The notes under the pieces were generated by a model. The model searched no databases. It saw only the letters and a program-made list of their open reading frames with translations, and had not been told where the DNA came from. DNA of 64,000 nt, taken from assembly GCA_027946555.1 (NCBI GenBank), contig JAPEVC010000075.1:62001-126000 (forward strand). Direction: 5' to 3'. The DNA is from Gnomoniopsis sp. IMI 355080 (Eukaryota; Ascomycota; Sordariomycetes; Diaporthales; Gnomoniaceae). Position numbers and translations under genes: made by a program. This document shows, piece after piece, positions 1-11,700 of this stretch (position 1 is the first letter of the stretch; every line of letters starts with the position of its first letter).

Positions 1-121
1 ATTGCTGGCCCTCTTTCAAAGTTCAATAAGCAGAGCCATCATCTCCAATCATCACCACCTTGTCAAGGGCAGTGCAACATCCGACACACTAGCACCGACG
101 GAAAAGCTAGCAAGAGGCAAG

Positions 122-1102
122 ATGGATCAACTCACCAAAAAGACTGTCAAGACCAAGCGGGGGTTCACATACACATACTACGTGTCTCCAGCAAAGGAAA
201 GCAAGCCAACACTCCTTCTTCAACATGGATTCCCCGACTCAGCTGCAGAATGGGAGGATCTCATCAACTCGCACCTAAAACCAGCTGACTACGGCGTTAT
301 CGCTATTGATCAACTCGGCTACGCTGGGACATCCAAGCCCACCGACCCTGTCGATTACAAGATGAGCGGAATCGTCAACGACTTGGTCGACATCCTCGAC
401 AACGAAGGGGTCGACAAGGTCATTTCGCTAGGCCACGACTGGGGCTCTCGCTCTGCGCAGATGCTCTACAATCTGCACCCAGAGCGGGTCGCAGGGCTCG
501 TGCTGGTGAATACTGGATACACTGGCATAAACAACACGCCTTTTGACCTCGATGGGATGATCGCGATGGCAGAGAGAGTCTTTGGGAATGGAATAGGATG
601 GTACTGGAAGTTCTTCACTGCCGAAGACGGGCCGACGCTTCTGACGGAGAATGCAGATGTCGTTTTTGACGCTCTTCATTCGCCGGACGCCTGGCTGGAG
701 ATCTTTTGCTCCGATGGGGGGCTTAGGAAGCTCATCGAGGCCAGAGGCGAGGGGTTCGACCTCAAACGCAGACCCTACGCGACCGACGAGATGAAGAAAA
801 CCTTTGTGGAACGCATGAGGAAAGATGGGTTTGAAGGGCCGACGTGTTGGTACAAAAGCTTCGTGCTCGGCCTCCAGGATGGTGAGGGCAACCCCGATAA
901 CAACATTTGCCACGTGCCGACCCTATATGTTGGGTACGAGGACGATGTTGTGGCAAGGAAGGACTTCATTCAGCCCGTCATGCAGGCGGGGCTCCTCCCA
1001 CACTTTACCAATATCACTTTGGATGGTGCACATTGGGGGATTCTTGATGACCCAAAGACGTTTGGGAGGGCGGTTACGACTTGGATACATAAGGTATACT
1101 GA
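122..1102 (+). CDS. Alpha/beta hydrolase, epoxide-hydrolase-like
   Basis: 326-residue single-exon alpha/beta hydrolase. The oxyanion-hole motif HGFPDS lies near residue 32, the nucleophile elbow is GHDWGS with aspartate as nucleophile, and a catalytic His sits in GAHWG near the C-terminus. An Asp nucleophile together with cap tyrosines (WYWKFF, CWYKSF) is the soluble epoxide hydrolase pattern, so hydrolysis of an epoxide to a diol is the likely reaction. Start chosen: the ATG at 122, the first in frame. The frame is open back to the window edge, so a further upstream exon cannot be excluded. No signal peptide is seen. It is the first gene of the apparent biosynthetic cluster and could tailor an epoxidised product; a role in product release is less likely because the nucleophile is Asp rather than Ser. 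Family assignment is firm; pathway role is inferred. Confidence 0.85.
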   Translation: MDQLTKKTVKTKRGFTYTYYVSPAKESKPTLLLQHGFPDSAAEWEDLINSHLKPADYGVIAIDQLGYAGTSKPTDPVDYKMSGIVNDLVDILDNEGVDKVISLGHDWGSRSAQMLYNLHPERVAGLVLVNTGYTGINNTPFDLDGMIAMAERVFGNGIGWYWKFFTAEDGPTLLTENADVVFDALHSPDAWLEIFCSDGGLRKLIEARGEGFDLKRRPYATDEMKKTFVERMRKDGFEGPTCWYKSFVLGLQDGEGNPDNNICHVPTLYVGYEDDVVARKDFIQPVMQAGLLPHFTNITLDGAHWGILDDPKTFGRAVTTWIHKVY

Positions 1103-2671
1103 CGGCCAGGGATCATTGCTGGGTGACACGCTCTAGCTGGCGAAATTCCACCTGCTCTGAACGCCTTGTCCGTTCTACGAGAGGTTTACCAAACCAATCT
1201 TAAGCAGTCCTACAATGACACACTTCCCTGGTTCTCTGCATTTGCGATGAATTCTCCGTGTCCTAATGTTGTTCAGGCATAGACCAAGATTCCTATAGCC
1301 AGGACCACAATTTACCTAGGTAAGGTACGGTTGCAAGAGGAGAACTCTGTCGGCGATGACCTACTCCAGGTTATTGGTACGTCGTATTGAATGGGTGATG
1401 TTGTTTCCGCATGGTGCTTAGCTAAGTTTTCATAATGTGTTTCAGTGGCGTGGGATGAGAAGGATACTGTTAAGTTAAAATCTGTATGCTTTTTTTTTTA
1501 AAAAAAAGGCCTTTTCCTTGATCCTCAACATGCTTCCTGATTCTGAAAGATACGTGAAGCATGCATAGGAATTTGGCAGCTGGTAATGACGGCATGTTCT
1601 TGTTTTTTCAAGCCTGAAGTCATAAATAATTGGATCGATGACGTTCCTACCAAAAAATATGAGGGCCAACAGACGCTTTTTGCAGGAAAAGTGGAAGAAT
1701 TTCGACGCCTACTCTGCACTACTCCGTCGGCTGTGCTTCAAGCCAAAGAATTGAGAGTTTGAAAAGTCCATCAGAAATGGGATTGAGGGCTTTGATGTTT
1801 TTGCAAATGATGCCACCTCGCGCTTTCGGGCCTTGGCATAACAAGCGAATTGCACAAACTTTCGGCCCACACTATAGGTTGGAGCGGTAGGGGATTACCT
1901 GGTACAGTACACTGTAAATTCGGAGCATCCGCAGACCTTGCAACACATCCTCGCATCGGGCCGCTCGCGGCTCGGGACATTCGTCGCTGGGCGGTAGAAG
2001 ACCACTGTTAGTGCCCGTTCAAGAAAGACATCCCCTAAGGAGACACCTTCGACCGGAGCGGCATTAGAAAGTAATTTTTGGAGACACCTGGATCCCTCTG
2101 CACGGCCAACTCGGCACGCACAACATTGTCTATGACGTACCATACGTCGCCTTTCTCTATTGGTTAATGATTAGTATAGCCGTCGAGTTTGACATACTTT
2201 TATGAGTGTAGCCCAGGCCCTATCCGTTTCGCAAGCCCCCGGTGCCGGCGAATTATTCAGTGGTACTGAGCAGACCGATGTCACTGGAATTGTGGGCAAT
2301 GGGCACATAGTAGGGTTTGTCCGAGACGCCCGAAGCCAGACAGCGATCCCCCCTATCTCCGTCACAATGATCTAGAAATCTCGAAAATCGGGTCCCATGG
2401 TTTGCTACTGGTAACACGAGTCGCCGGATGGCAAAGTCCATCGCGGTTTGAATCTCGACGAGATGGCGAGCTCACACTGATATAATACCTGGGGGTTTCC
2501 ACTTGGAAACGTGGTTGATACCAGACTTTTCCAGCCTTTTCGACCAACATCCTGAAACGCAACTAAGTCCAACACTACCGGCAAATCGACTGAGCAACTC
2601 GAGCAGCTATTGAATCCAGAACATCCATATCGACAACATCCTTCCTCTTCGAAACAATTTATTTCAGTGCC
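1103..2671. other. Intergenic region, no gene seen
   Basis: About 1.6 kb between the hydrolase stop and the NRPS-like start. It holds short non-homologous ORFs only, one ACCTAGGT palindrome at 1314-1321 and a T-run followed by an A-run near 1491-1508. The last few hundred bases should contain the promoter and 5' leader of the NRPS-like gene; pyrimidine-rich sequence precedes its ATG at 2672. A tRNA-like string near 2450 has no matching cloverleaf. Confidence 0.5.
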
Positions 2672-5600
2672 ATGGGCTCCATTGCCAATTGGACCGAAGC
2701 GCCGTACGGGAAACGGCTCTTGCCTACCCTAATCGACCAAGTCTCGATCCAGGATCCGACCCGGGAATGCCTTCAGATCCCGCGTTCGTCTGATCCCGCG
2801 GATGGGTGGAGGGTCATCACTTGGAAGGACATGGCAAATGCGGTCAATCGTGCCGCTCACCGAATGGTGGAACTCTGCGGAAAGCCAGAAGCAAACAGCT
2901 TCCCAACTATCGCCTACATTGGCCCCAACGATGCGCGATACGTGGTCACCATGATCGCCTCTGTGAAGGCTGGGTATCAAGTCAGCAAAAATCCATTCTG
3001 CTATATCAGAGGGAGGAAGTGAGGCTAATAGAATGACCAGGCTCTATTCATCTCACCACGTAACACCAAAGAGGGTCAGCTCAACCTGTTCAAGCAGACA
3101 AACTGCAATATTATTGCGTACGCTGGATCTCACAAGGAGGCTGTCCAGTCTTGGGTCCACGAACGTGAGATGCAAGCCATCGAAGTCAGCCCAATTGATG
3201 AGTGGTTCCCCGAGAATGAGGTTCCGCATTTCCCATACAACAAAACTTTCGAGGAGGGCGAGTGGGATCCTTTCTCCGTCCTCCACACCAGCGGCAGCAC
3301 TGGGCTGCCTAAACCCATCATCGTCAGGCAAGGCATGGTTGCCATCGCTGATGCCCTCCAGGGTCTTCCTACGTGGAAAGACGAGAGGGTCGCCACCGCT
3401 GTCTGGGCCGAGTCAAAGAGAATCTTTGTTCCTATGCCTCTGTTCCACATGGCCGGTATCATCGGCGTCATTATCAACGCGTTCTATCAGGACTGTCCAG
3501 TGGTCTTGGGGCCTACTGATCGCCCAATGACGCCTGACTTGGTCATTGAGTGTCTAGACAAGGCAGATGTAGAGTCTGCGATGTTGCCGCCTGCTATTGT
3601 CGAGGAATTGGGCCAGTCAGAGCAAGGAATTCGAGCCCTTGTGAAATTGACTTCGGTTGCATACGGCGGTGGAAACCTTGCCCGAGAGTGTGGAAATCGC
3701 CTGGTAAAGCAAGGCGCCAGGCTGTTCAACCTCATGGGAGCAACAGAATTTGCTCCTTTCCCGGTATACACGAAGAAGGACCCCATGCTCTGGCAATGTT
3801 TTCACTACAACAAGGACGTCCTCGGCTGCGAATTCCGTAGACAGGATGGTGAACAAGATGTCTACGAGATGGTATTTGTGAGACAGAAGGAGAACCTACA
3901 GCACCCTGGGCTCCAGGGAATTTTCTACACGTTCCCTGAGCTAGACGAGTGGAGCACCAAAGATCTCTACAGACCTCACCCCGAGCTTCCTGATTACTGG
4001 ATTTACCATGGTCGCGCCGACAATATCATCGTTTTCAGCAACGGCGAGAAGCTCAATCCAGTCACTATTGAGGAGATTATCAGCGACCATCCGGAGCTGA
4101 AAGGTGCCATGGTGGTCGGCTCGCAAAAGTTTCAGGCAGGTGTCATTGTCGAGCCAAAGGTATATCCCGAGACCAGGGAGGAGCAAAAGGCTCTGCTTGA
4201 CAGGGTGTGGCCTTTAGTAGAGCACGCCAATCAGGAAACTGTCCAGCATGGTCGCATCTCCCGTGACTTGCTGGTACTCTCTAACCCATCAAAGCCCTTC
4301 CTCCGAGCGGGCAAAGGCACCATCCAGCGGGCGATGACCGTCAAACTTTATGAAGAGGATATCGAAAAGATGTACGAGAATACTGGGTCCACTCAAGATG
4401 AGGCCACCAAGCTTAACATCGAGTCTGAAGAGGTCCTCGCCCAGTCCATCGTGGAGACATTGCAGAAGCAGCTCGCCGCTAAGGATCTCGGCGTTGATGT
4501 CGACTTCTTTGCTGCTGGCATCGACTCCCTCGGCGTTATGAACGCCGCCAAAATCCTTCGGGCTGGTCTGAAAGAGAGTGGCTATCAAGTTGACGCAAAG
4601 GCGTTGGCACCCAAAGTCATCTATACCAACTCCACTCCCCGACGCCTGGCTACGCACATATTCAACACTGTTATAAATGGTCAGAATGACACGCAGAGCG
4701 AAGACGAGCAGCAGCAGGAAGCCATGGCAGCCATTCACCGCAAGTACACGCAGAACCTAATCAAAGCAGCTCCCAATCGCCCGGACCCTCGTGACGAGAA
4801 TCAAGTTGTTGTTCTTACTGGCTCGACTGGCATGCTCGGCTCCTACCTCCTTGATCTCATGGGACGCAACGAGCGAGTGTCCAAGATTATCTGCCTCAAT
4901 CGCTCTGCAGATGGCGGACGCGCACAACAAGTCAAGGCCCTCGCAGATCGAGGCCTGAATCTTGGTGTTCTCGAGGCCAAAGCCGAGTTCTACCACGTAG
5001 ATCTGTCCAAGCCCGGCCTTGGGCTGCCTGCAGAGTTGTACCAACGCCTGCTGGCCGAGACGGACCGCATCATTCATAACGCTTGGCCGGTCAACTTCAA
5101 CATCCCTATTGAGTCTTTCGAGCCTTTCCTCGCTGGCGTGCGCTATATCGGCGATCTCGCAGCCACATCGTCCAAGCGTGTCGCAGTGACTTTCATCTCC
5201 TCTATCGCGGTTGCGGATCGCTGGCACGCCGAGGAACGCGGCAGTACGAAGGTCCCTGAGGCACGTCTCGAGGACATGAGTCTGCCCGGCGGTGGGTACG
5301 GTCGTAGCAAGATGGTCGGTAGCTTGATCATTGAGGACGCCGCGGCTCAGACTGCTGGTGACTTTCCCTACGCCATCGTGCGTGTAGGTCAAGTCGCCGG
5401 GCCTTTGGCTGAGAAGGGAATGTGGAATCGTCAGGAGTGGCTGCCTAGCATCATTGCTAGTAGTCTATACCTGAAAGCCCTGCCAAAAAACTTGGGTGCT
5501 ATGGATAGGGTCGACTGGACACCTTCCGAGGCCATTGCCAAGCTGGTCCTCGAGGCCGGGGGCGTATCGCGGATTATGAGCCATGCGAATGACATCAATG

Positions 5601-5935
5601 GCTACTACCACGGCGTGAACCCCCATGAGACCAAGTGGGGCAGTTTGGCAGCTGCTGTGCAAGAGTTTTACGGAGAGGAACGGATCCAAGAACTGATTCC
5701 TTTCGACGAGTGGTGCGATCGTTTGGATAAAACGCAGGCTGATGGCGAGGAAAGTGTGGCGCAAAATCCTGGTGTCAAGCTTATTGATTCGTATCGGGGG
5801 ATGGCTGCGGGCGCCGGTATGGAGCCTGTGGTATACGATATGGTCAAGACATTGGAGAGATGCTCAGTGGTCAAGGATACCACTGCCGTCACTCCAGACA
5901 TGATGAAGCACTGGTGCAAGCAGTGGGGCCTGTAA
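2672..5935 (+). CDS. NRPS-like carboxylate reductase (A-T-R)
   Basis: Exons join(2672..2980, 3041..5935), 1067 residues. The 60-nt intron (donor GTCAGC, branch GCTAATA, acceptor CAG) joins GYQ to ALFISPRN, a junction conserved in the family, and restores the frame. The adenylation domain fills about residues 1-560, with core motif HTSGSTGLPKP, NLMGATEF and an A10-like lysine in RAGKGTIQR. The thiolation domain has phosphopantetheine Ser in GIDSLG near residue 615. The C-terminal thioester reductase has the NADP site TGSTGMLGS near 715 and an YxxxK pair in YGRSK. Such A-T-R proteins adenylate a carboxylic acid, hold it as a thioester and release it reductively as an aldehyde or alcohol. There is no condensation domain. 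Its place beside the PKS-NRPS, which lacks a reductase of its own, suggests it reduces a pathway acid or substitutes for the missing release step (inference). The substrate cannot be read reliably. Confidence 0.92.
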
Positions 5936-7110
5936 TGAAGTGGCAATGTAAAGTCAGCCTTGTGAAGTATGACATGGCTGCTGCACATTCGCAAATATAG
6001 ATCATCGAATGAAAGTTAGATCATGCTCCGTGCTTGTATTTTCATTCGACACCAAGATTTAAATCTGCTGATAAAAGTGACAGGTTTAGAGATTGCGTCC
6101 ATGACATCTCTGCGACGCAGGCAGCGAGTTGGGCTAGACCAAGCTTTTACTCAACTCTGTATGTACTTACAGGCACTAATGTTTGCCCAGATACCTGCGA
6201 GGCACTGAAATTGGCTTTAGTATTTCAATAAGAAAAGCCAAATCCCCCTAATCGCACATACAAGGCCAACTACACCCCCTCTTCATGCGACTTGCAACAG
6301 TCAGAAATTATATGTGCCCTGGACACCTGAGTTGCTTTATACTAGATACCATATAAATAGCAAGCAACTTGGTCAATGATCTGCCATCGTGACTTCTTTT
6401 CTTCCACCATCATGAACACGTTACTACTGACAACCAGCACCCCCCCCCCCCAAGCTGCACCGTTAGTTGAATTCCCGAAATTGTGTTCATGGCGATGATT
6501 CACCTTTGGACGTTAGCACGTCTTCTATATCCAATCGTCTGTGAGGAATTCTTGCTGGCGAGAAGCACTGGTGACCGACCGTCCATCAACCGGGCCGTTC
6601 CCAATTTGAGCTAGGGGGAATACTCTTATGAGCAGGTTCAATCTCAAACTTCTCACGCCTAGCTTAAGCAAAACCATTGGCGACAAGCCAATCGAGTCCA
6701 GTCAATACCACGCCCACTTTTCAATTTCAAATGTATGTAATCCGCAAATACTCGACCGAATGTAAGTTCTCGTGTTGACGAACGAGGAACTTTGTGGTCC
6801 GAGAACACATCTAATATCTATTGCCACCGCCCAAGGTTTCTATGTGGTGGAAGTATCACACTCCAGCCAAGCTTTGCTGCCAAGGGACTAAACTCTTGTC
6901 TCGCAAACAAATAAATTGTTCCCAAGGCGGACTGGATTATCCCGCCGCAGTAATGAGTCGCTGGTAATCTCTTGCAGTGTCCCTTTAATGAAATGCGAGA
7001 CACGCCTCTTCTAAGCTCATTGATACTTATATAACCTCCACGCTGACAGTCCGGCGTTACATTTGTCTAAATGGCAACTAGCGTTATCCGTCTATTCTTT
7101 CATCCCAATC
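5936..7110. other. Intergenic region with a C12 tract
   Basis: About 1.2 kb between the NRPS-like gene and the beta-helix gene. A run of 12 cytosines lies at 6440-6451. Short ORFs on both strands lack recognisable protein character. The bases just before 7111 should hold the beta-helix promoter: TATATAA occurs near 7029, about 80 bases upstream of the ATG, and could be a TATA element. Confidence 0.4.
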
Positions 7111-8175
7111 ATGGTTCAATTTTACGGTCTCACAACAGTGCTGCTAGCACTCGCCTCTTCTGTCGCCGCGCAGTGTGGCGCAGGATCACCAGATGCGACT
7201 GTCACCGGATCCGCCGGTAACTATGAGGCCGTTCGAGGCAGCACAAACCTCTACTCTGGCTCTGACTATCTTGCTGCTATTCAAGCTGCCATTGATGGCA
7301 TCTCCTCCGGGCAACGTGTGGCGGTCATTGCCTCAGGCTCCATCGGCGCCAATACCATATCTATCGATAGCGGTAAAACATTCGAGGGCTGCGGCACCAT
7401 TGATGTTGGTTATCGTGCCAGTCACGGTGCTATTGAGTCTGTCAACACCGAAAACGTCAACATCGCCTACCTTTCCATGACTGGAAACCCATACTTTGGC
7501 TTGCGCTTCTACGGTACCAGCGGCCTCGTGCTCGGCCAGATTACTATGAGACTCTCCGGCGGCATAGGCATTCGATTCGATCGCGACAACGCTGCCAACA
7601 GTAACGTAACCATGGACACAATCGACGTCTCAGGCGCCAGCAGCCACGCTGTTGAGACTTGGAATATTGCCGGCCTCGAAATTGGGAGCGTTATTGCCCG
7701 TGACGTGGGCGAGTGTGGTCTACTAATTCAGGCATCAACCGACGTCCACGTCGGCCTCGTTGACGGCGACAATGCCGGTGCCGGGACGGGTTACGCCACA
7801 CTTCGTTTTGCCAACAACGCTGGTCAGAAGGGTAGCAGTTACGACACAAACATTGTCGTCGACAAGGTCGTCTCCCGTGGCGGCGGCCGAGGCATCTTTT
7901 GCGTGTCCCAGTCCGGTGGTATTGACATCGTCAGCGCCGATCTGGCTGACAATGAGAGCAACTCGGTCTTGGTAGAGAATTGCTATGGTTTCCGTATCCA
8001 GGGCGGTACCGTGAATGGTGGCGGCGAGGTCCGCATTTCTGCTAGGACTGAGTTTCCGAACACTCGGGACACGGACATCACCCTGGAGGTTGATGGCACT
8101 ACTGTTCGCGAGAGTCCCTGCGCTGACAACTCTGTGTGGGCCTTGACGGGTGATGCAGCCCAGACTATTTGTTAA
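7111..8175 (+). CDS. Secreted right-handed beta-helix protein
   Basis: 354 residues, single exon. The ATG at 7111 gives a clear signal peptide (hydrophobic stretch to about residue 20, cleavage after SSVAA). The frame can be read further upstream but only from non-ATG codons. The mature part is rich in Gly, Ser, Val, Ile and Asn, with regularly spaced short strands such as NVNIAYLSM, GLRFYGTSG and NVTMDTIDV. This is the periodicity of parallel beta-helix (pectin-lyase-like) proteins. Cysteines flank the fold near both ends and several N-glycosylation sequons are present. No catalytic signature of a known pectinase is obvious, so the enzyme class is left open: polysaccharide lyase/hydrolase or a non-catalytic wall protein. 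It sits between two core biosynthetic genes but need not take part in the pathway. Confidence 0.7.
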   Translation: MVQFYGLTTVLLALASSVAAQCGAGSPDATVTGSAGNYEAVRGSTNLYSGSDYLAAIQAAIDGISSGQRVAVIASGSIGANTISIDSGKTFEGCGTIDVGYRASHGAIESVNTENVNIAYLSMTGNPYFGLRFYGTSGLVLGQITMRLSGGIGIRFDRDNAANSNVTMDTIDVSGASSHAVETWNIAGLEIGSVIARDVGECGLLIQASTDVHVGLVDGDNAGAGTGYATLRFANNAGQKGSSYDTNIVVDKVVSRGGGRGIFCVSQSGGIDIVSADLADNESNSVLVENCYGFRIQGGTVNGGGEVRISARTEFPNTRDTDITLEVDGTTVRESPCADNSVWALTGDAAQTIC

Positions 8176-8723
8176 TTAGACGAGATTATAGTGGGGCTTC
8201 CAAGGACCAAAAGCAAACATGCGAAGCAGCCATAGAACTTAAAGGAGAGATACCTCCGCTCCGATTGATTGTAAATATTTGATTCTGATGTCCAATCTGT
8301 GTCTTGGCCTCTGGCCTCTCGGTTCTAATTCTTCCCAGTCAATAATATTTGCTTTGCATGCTTCGTCTTGCAATCCAACCCACTTCACTAATCACTTCCC
8401 GTTCACTATTCATGCGGAATACCAACTCATCCTACCTAGGTAGACTAGCCTGGCCAGGTGGGAGACGCAGGGATAGCATCCAGATACGTAGAATCAGCTA
8501 AATATACATAGCAACAAGGTGTATGACCCACACACGCGCAATCATCAGCAGAGAAAACCTTGTAGCTTGCAATGTGATATACAACTACTTCCAATCTCAA
8601 TCCAATTTTTCACAACCTAGAAAACTGGACGATGAGATCTAAGTGGTTCGGTCGAGATACGCTTGTTGTCCGATGGAGTGTTGTAGCATTGGATGAACTA
8701 TAAAACCAGTCCTCCCCGAGCTT
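8176..8723. terminator. Convergent 3' region between beta-helix and PKS-NRPS genes
   Basis: About 550 bases between two converging stop codons. It is AT-rich, holds one ACCTAGGT palindrome at 8434-8441, and presumably contains both 3' UTRs and polyadenylation sites. It is too short for a reductase or thioesterase domain (roughly 0.8-1.1 kb), so none can have been missed downstream of the PKS-NRPS stop at 8724. Confidence 0.6.
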
Positions 8724-11700
8724 CTAAACCTTTTCGCCAGCCCCTTTAATACGCCAGGCCATACCCCGTACAGTATTGAATTGAAACAAGTCAGGAATCG
8801 AGAGTTTACAGCCAAACTCGTTCCGCAAGGCTGACTGGAGATCGATGAGAAGGAAGGAATTACCTCCCATCTCAAAGAAATTGGACTCGGGGTCTAGTTT
8901 GAGCACTTCTCCAGAGTGTAGTACGGCCTCCCAGGCTTTCTTCACTCGGTTTTCAATAGAATAAATCGTTGTCGTCGAAGAGTCCGCCACCTTTCCGGGG
9001 AATGCCAAGCCATCAATTGCGGCAAAATCCTTTTCTCCGTTGAGTGTCAGGGGAATGGACTCTATTGAGAGTATGTGATCTGGAATCAAAGAGGTCGAAA
9101 GTGGCAATTTGACCCTGAGCCGGTCCAAGTACAAGTCCTCGAGCATCGGAGGCTGGTCTGCAAACGTAACGAAAGCAACAAGCACATCTGACTCTTCGTG
9201 CCAGGAAACGACGGCGTCGAGGATAATTGGACTTCCTTTCTTGATGATTACGCTGGCAATATCGTCAAGTTGGGCTTGATGGCCGCGGACGCGGACCAGC
9301 TTGCCTCCGTCGAGCGGCTCAAAGACTTCCACGGAACCATCTTCTAGGATGCGTCCCTTGTCGCCAGTTCGGAAAAGCTTCAAGCACCCAGTGTTGTCTT
9401 CAGGCAAAGAGAACGGACTTGCGATGAAGTTCTTGATGTCCTCGTCTGGTCTGTTGATATAACCTTGGGGTAGGCCTGGTCCTGAGATCGCGACCTCGCC
9501 AGGATACCCAGCAGGCAAGGCGTGCAAGTCGTGGTCCAGGACAATAACGGAGCAATTCGGCATGACATGCCCAATAATTCCATCTACTTGATCACCAGCA
9601 TCCGCATCATGGTAGTCCAGTCTGCCTCCGATGCTGAGGAAACCGGCTTCTGTTGGTCCGTACAAGTTGATAAGCTCAAGGTTGGGAAGTTCCAAATCTT
9701 TGAATGCACGTCGGAGCCTCGACGTTACTCTATCCCCTTGAGATAATGCGAAACGCCATGAAGAACACGCTTTCAGAACGTCATTTCTATGTTGAAACAA
9801 GGACAGATACTCGGAAGGCGTGAGCGCTGTCAGCGTAATACCCTCAGCCAGGACCGTGCTAGCGACTTCGGCAGCACTGCTATTGACATCTTGCGGGCCT
9901 ATGACTAGAGTGCCGCCGTTGGCCAGAGCAATGAGCATCTGTTTCAACGCCGCTGTAGATCCCAGGGAGCCTGGTTGTAGAACGGTCTCGCGGCCTAGTC
10001 CGAATTGGGAAGAAATGGACCATATCTGGCTCGTGACTGCTGAATGCTTAAGAAGAACGCCTTTCGGTGAGGTACCATTCGTGTATATCACAAAGCCGTC
10101 TTGATCCGGTTGTGCAATTATTTCGTTATCCTCGTGGTCAGTTAGTTTCTGATCCGCAAGCTCCTCAATATTGACAACGGCAATGTCTTCCAAAGCAAGA
10201 CCTTGTGCTTGTGACTTGGTCGCTCGGTGGCATAGGATAATTGATGGCTTGCAGTCTGACACAGTAGTGTGAAGGAGCTCAGGAGAGCTTCGATGATCCA
10301 CTGGAACGTAGACGAGCCCGAGACGCATGACAGCAAGTAGGGTAAAAGCCACATCAGGAACACCCGTGAGCAACACCAGGGCTCGCTGTCCGGGCTTGAC
10401 TCCTGTGATTTGAAGCGACGCAGCAATCCTTTGTGATCTCTCCATCATTGACGAGTATGTAAATTGATGGCCAGATGTGTCCTTGACTGCCACTGCATCG
10501 GGGTACAAGCTTGCCATCTCTGAGATACGGTGTGCCAGTGTGTTGGGCCATTCCACTGCTCTTTGTTGCCCTTGACCCAAAGCGAGCCCATCAGATATGT
10601 CCTGTGGCGTACTGAGATAGCAGGAATTGATTGACATGTCTGGATTAGACAGGAATCCATCAAGAGCTCGTTCGTACCAGTGCAATATTCTATCTGCATC
10701 CGACGCATCGTAGAGATACTTTTGAGTGATAAGTAGCAGTCGAGTCCCGTCTGGTGTATCGTTGACATCCAGTTTCAGGTCATATGGATATGATGGAGTA
10801 GTGCCATCAATCCACTCGACTTGCACATCCCCAAAACTGGAACGAGTCGAGTTGTCCAAGCGATAGTTCAAAGTCGCTTGGAACAAAGGATGATGATCGG
10901 CTGACCTCGGGACCTTAAGGTGATCGACGATGGCGCTCAAAGGAGCCGCGTTGGTAAGTGCTGCAAAAACCAGGTCTCGGGTCTGCTTCACCAGAGAGGC
11001 AAAAGAAGACTGCTTTTTTGTAGTATAACGCAAAGGCAGGGTGTTCATGAAGTAGCCCACCGCGCCATCTTCAACGTCTGCCCTGTTACTATCCATGAAG
11101 CCTATAGGTAGGCCCTCGACACCAAGACAGCGGGACAGGAAAGCGACCAGAGTGGAAAGATAGACGTGAAATGGCGTCACGTTCAGACGAGCGCTGAGTA
11201 CCTTGACTCGACTTGTGACCCGTGGGTCCAGTACTACGCCACGGTACACTACCTGGAAGGGACGCATAATCTGCCTGTTGCTGACCCTCGACCAGGGCAG
11301 CAAAGGCATAGGCGCCATGGAGGTCTTAAACATGTCGGCCCAGAACTCAAGCTTATCTTTGCTTGGAACACTGTTTATCTTCTGCTTTAGACACAAGTCT
11401 ATGGCTTGTTGCGCTGGGGGTACTAAAGTACCGCCTGAGTATGCCGTGTCTAGGTCTTTCAAGAACACGATGCCACTGACACTGTCTAGGACGATATGGT
11501 GGAAGGCGACCAGGATATACTGACGTGTCGGCGACTCAGACAGCACAAGAAACTTAAGGACTTGTCCCTTGGCTAAATCAAAAGCAAACTTCTCGTGAGC
11601 TTTCATCTCGGCGTCCAAGTTCTCTGGTCCGTTGATGTGTTTGTGCTCAAAAATGACCCCGGAATTAGCACGTACCCCCTGAACAACTTCCCTTGATGAC

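Noticed and set aside
2430..2480. tRNA T-arm-like string (GGTTTGAATC)
   Set aside because: No pairing stem around it and no cloverleaf upstream.
4757..5392. 211-codon minus-strand ORF within the NRPS-like gene
   Set aside because: Antisense to the conserved reductase domain; no family character.
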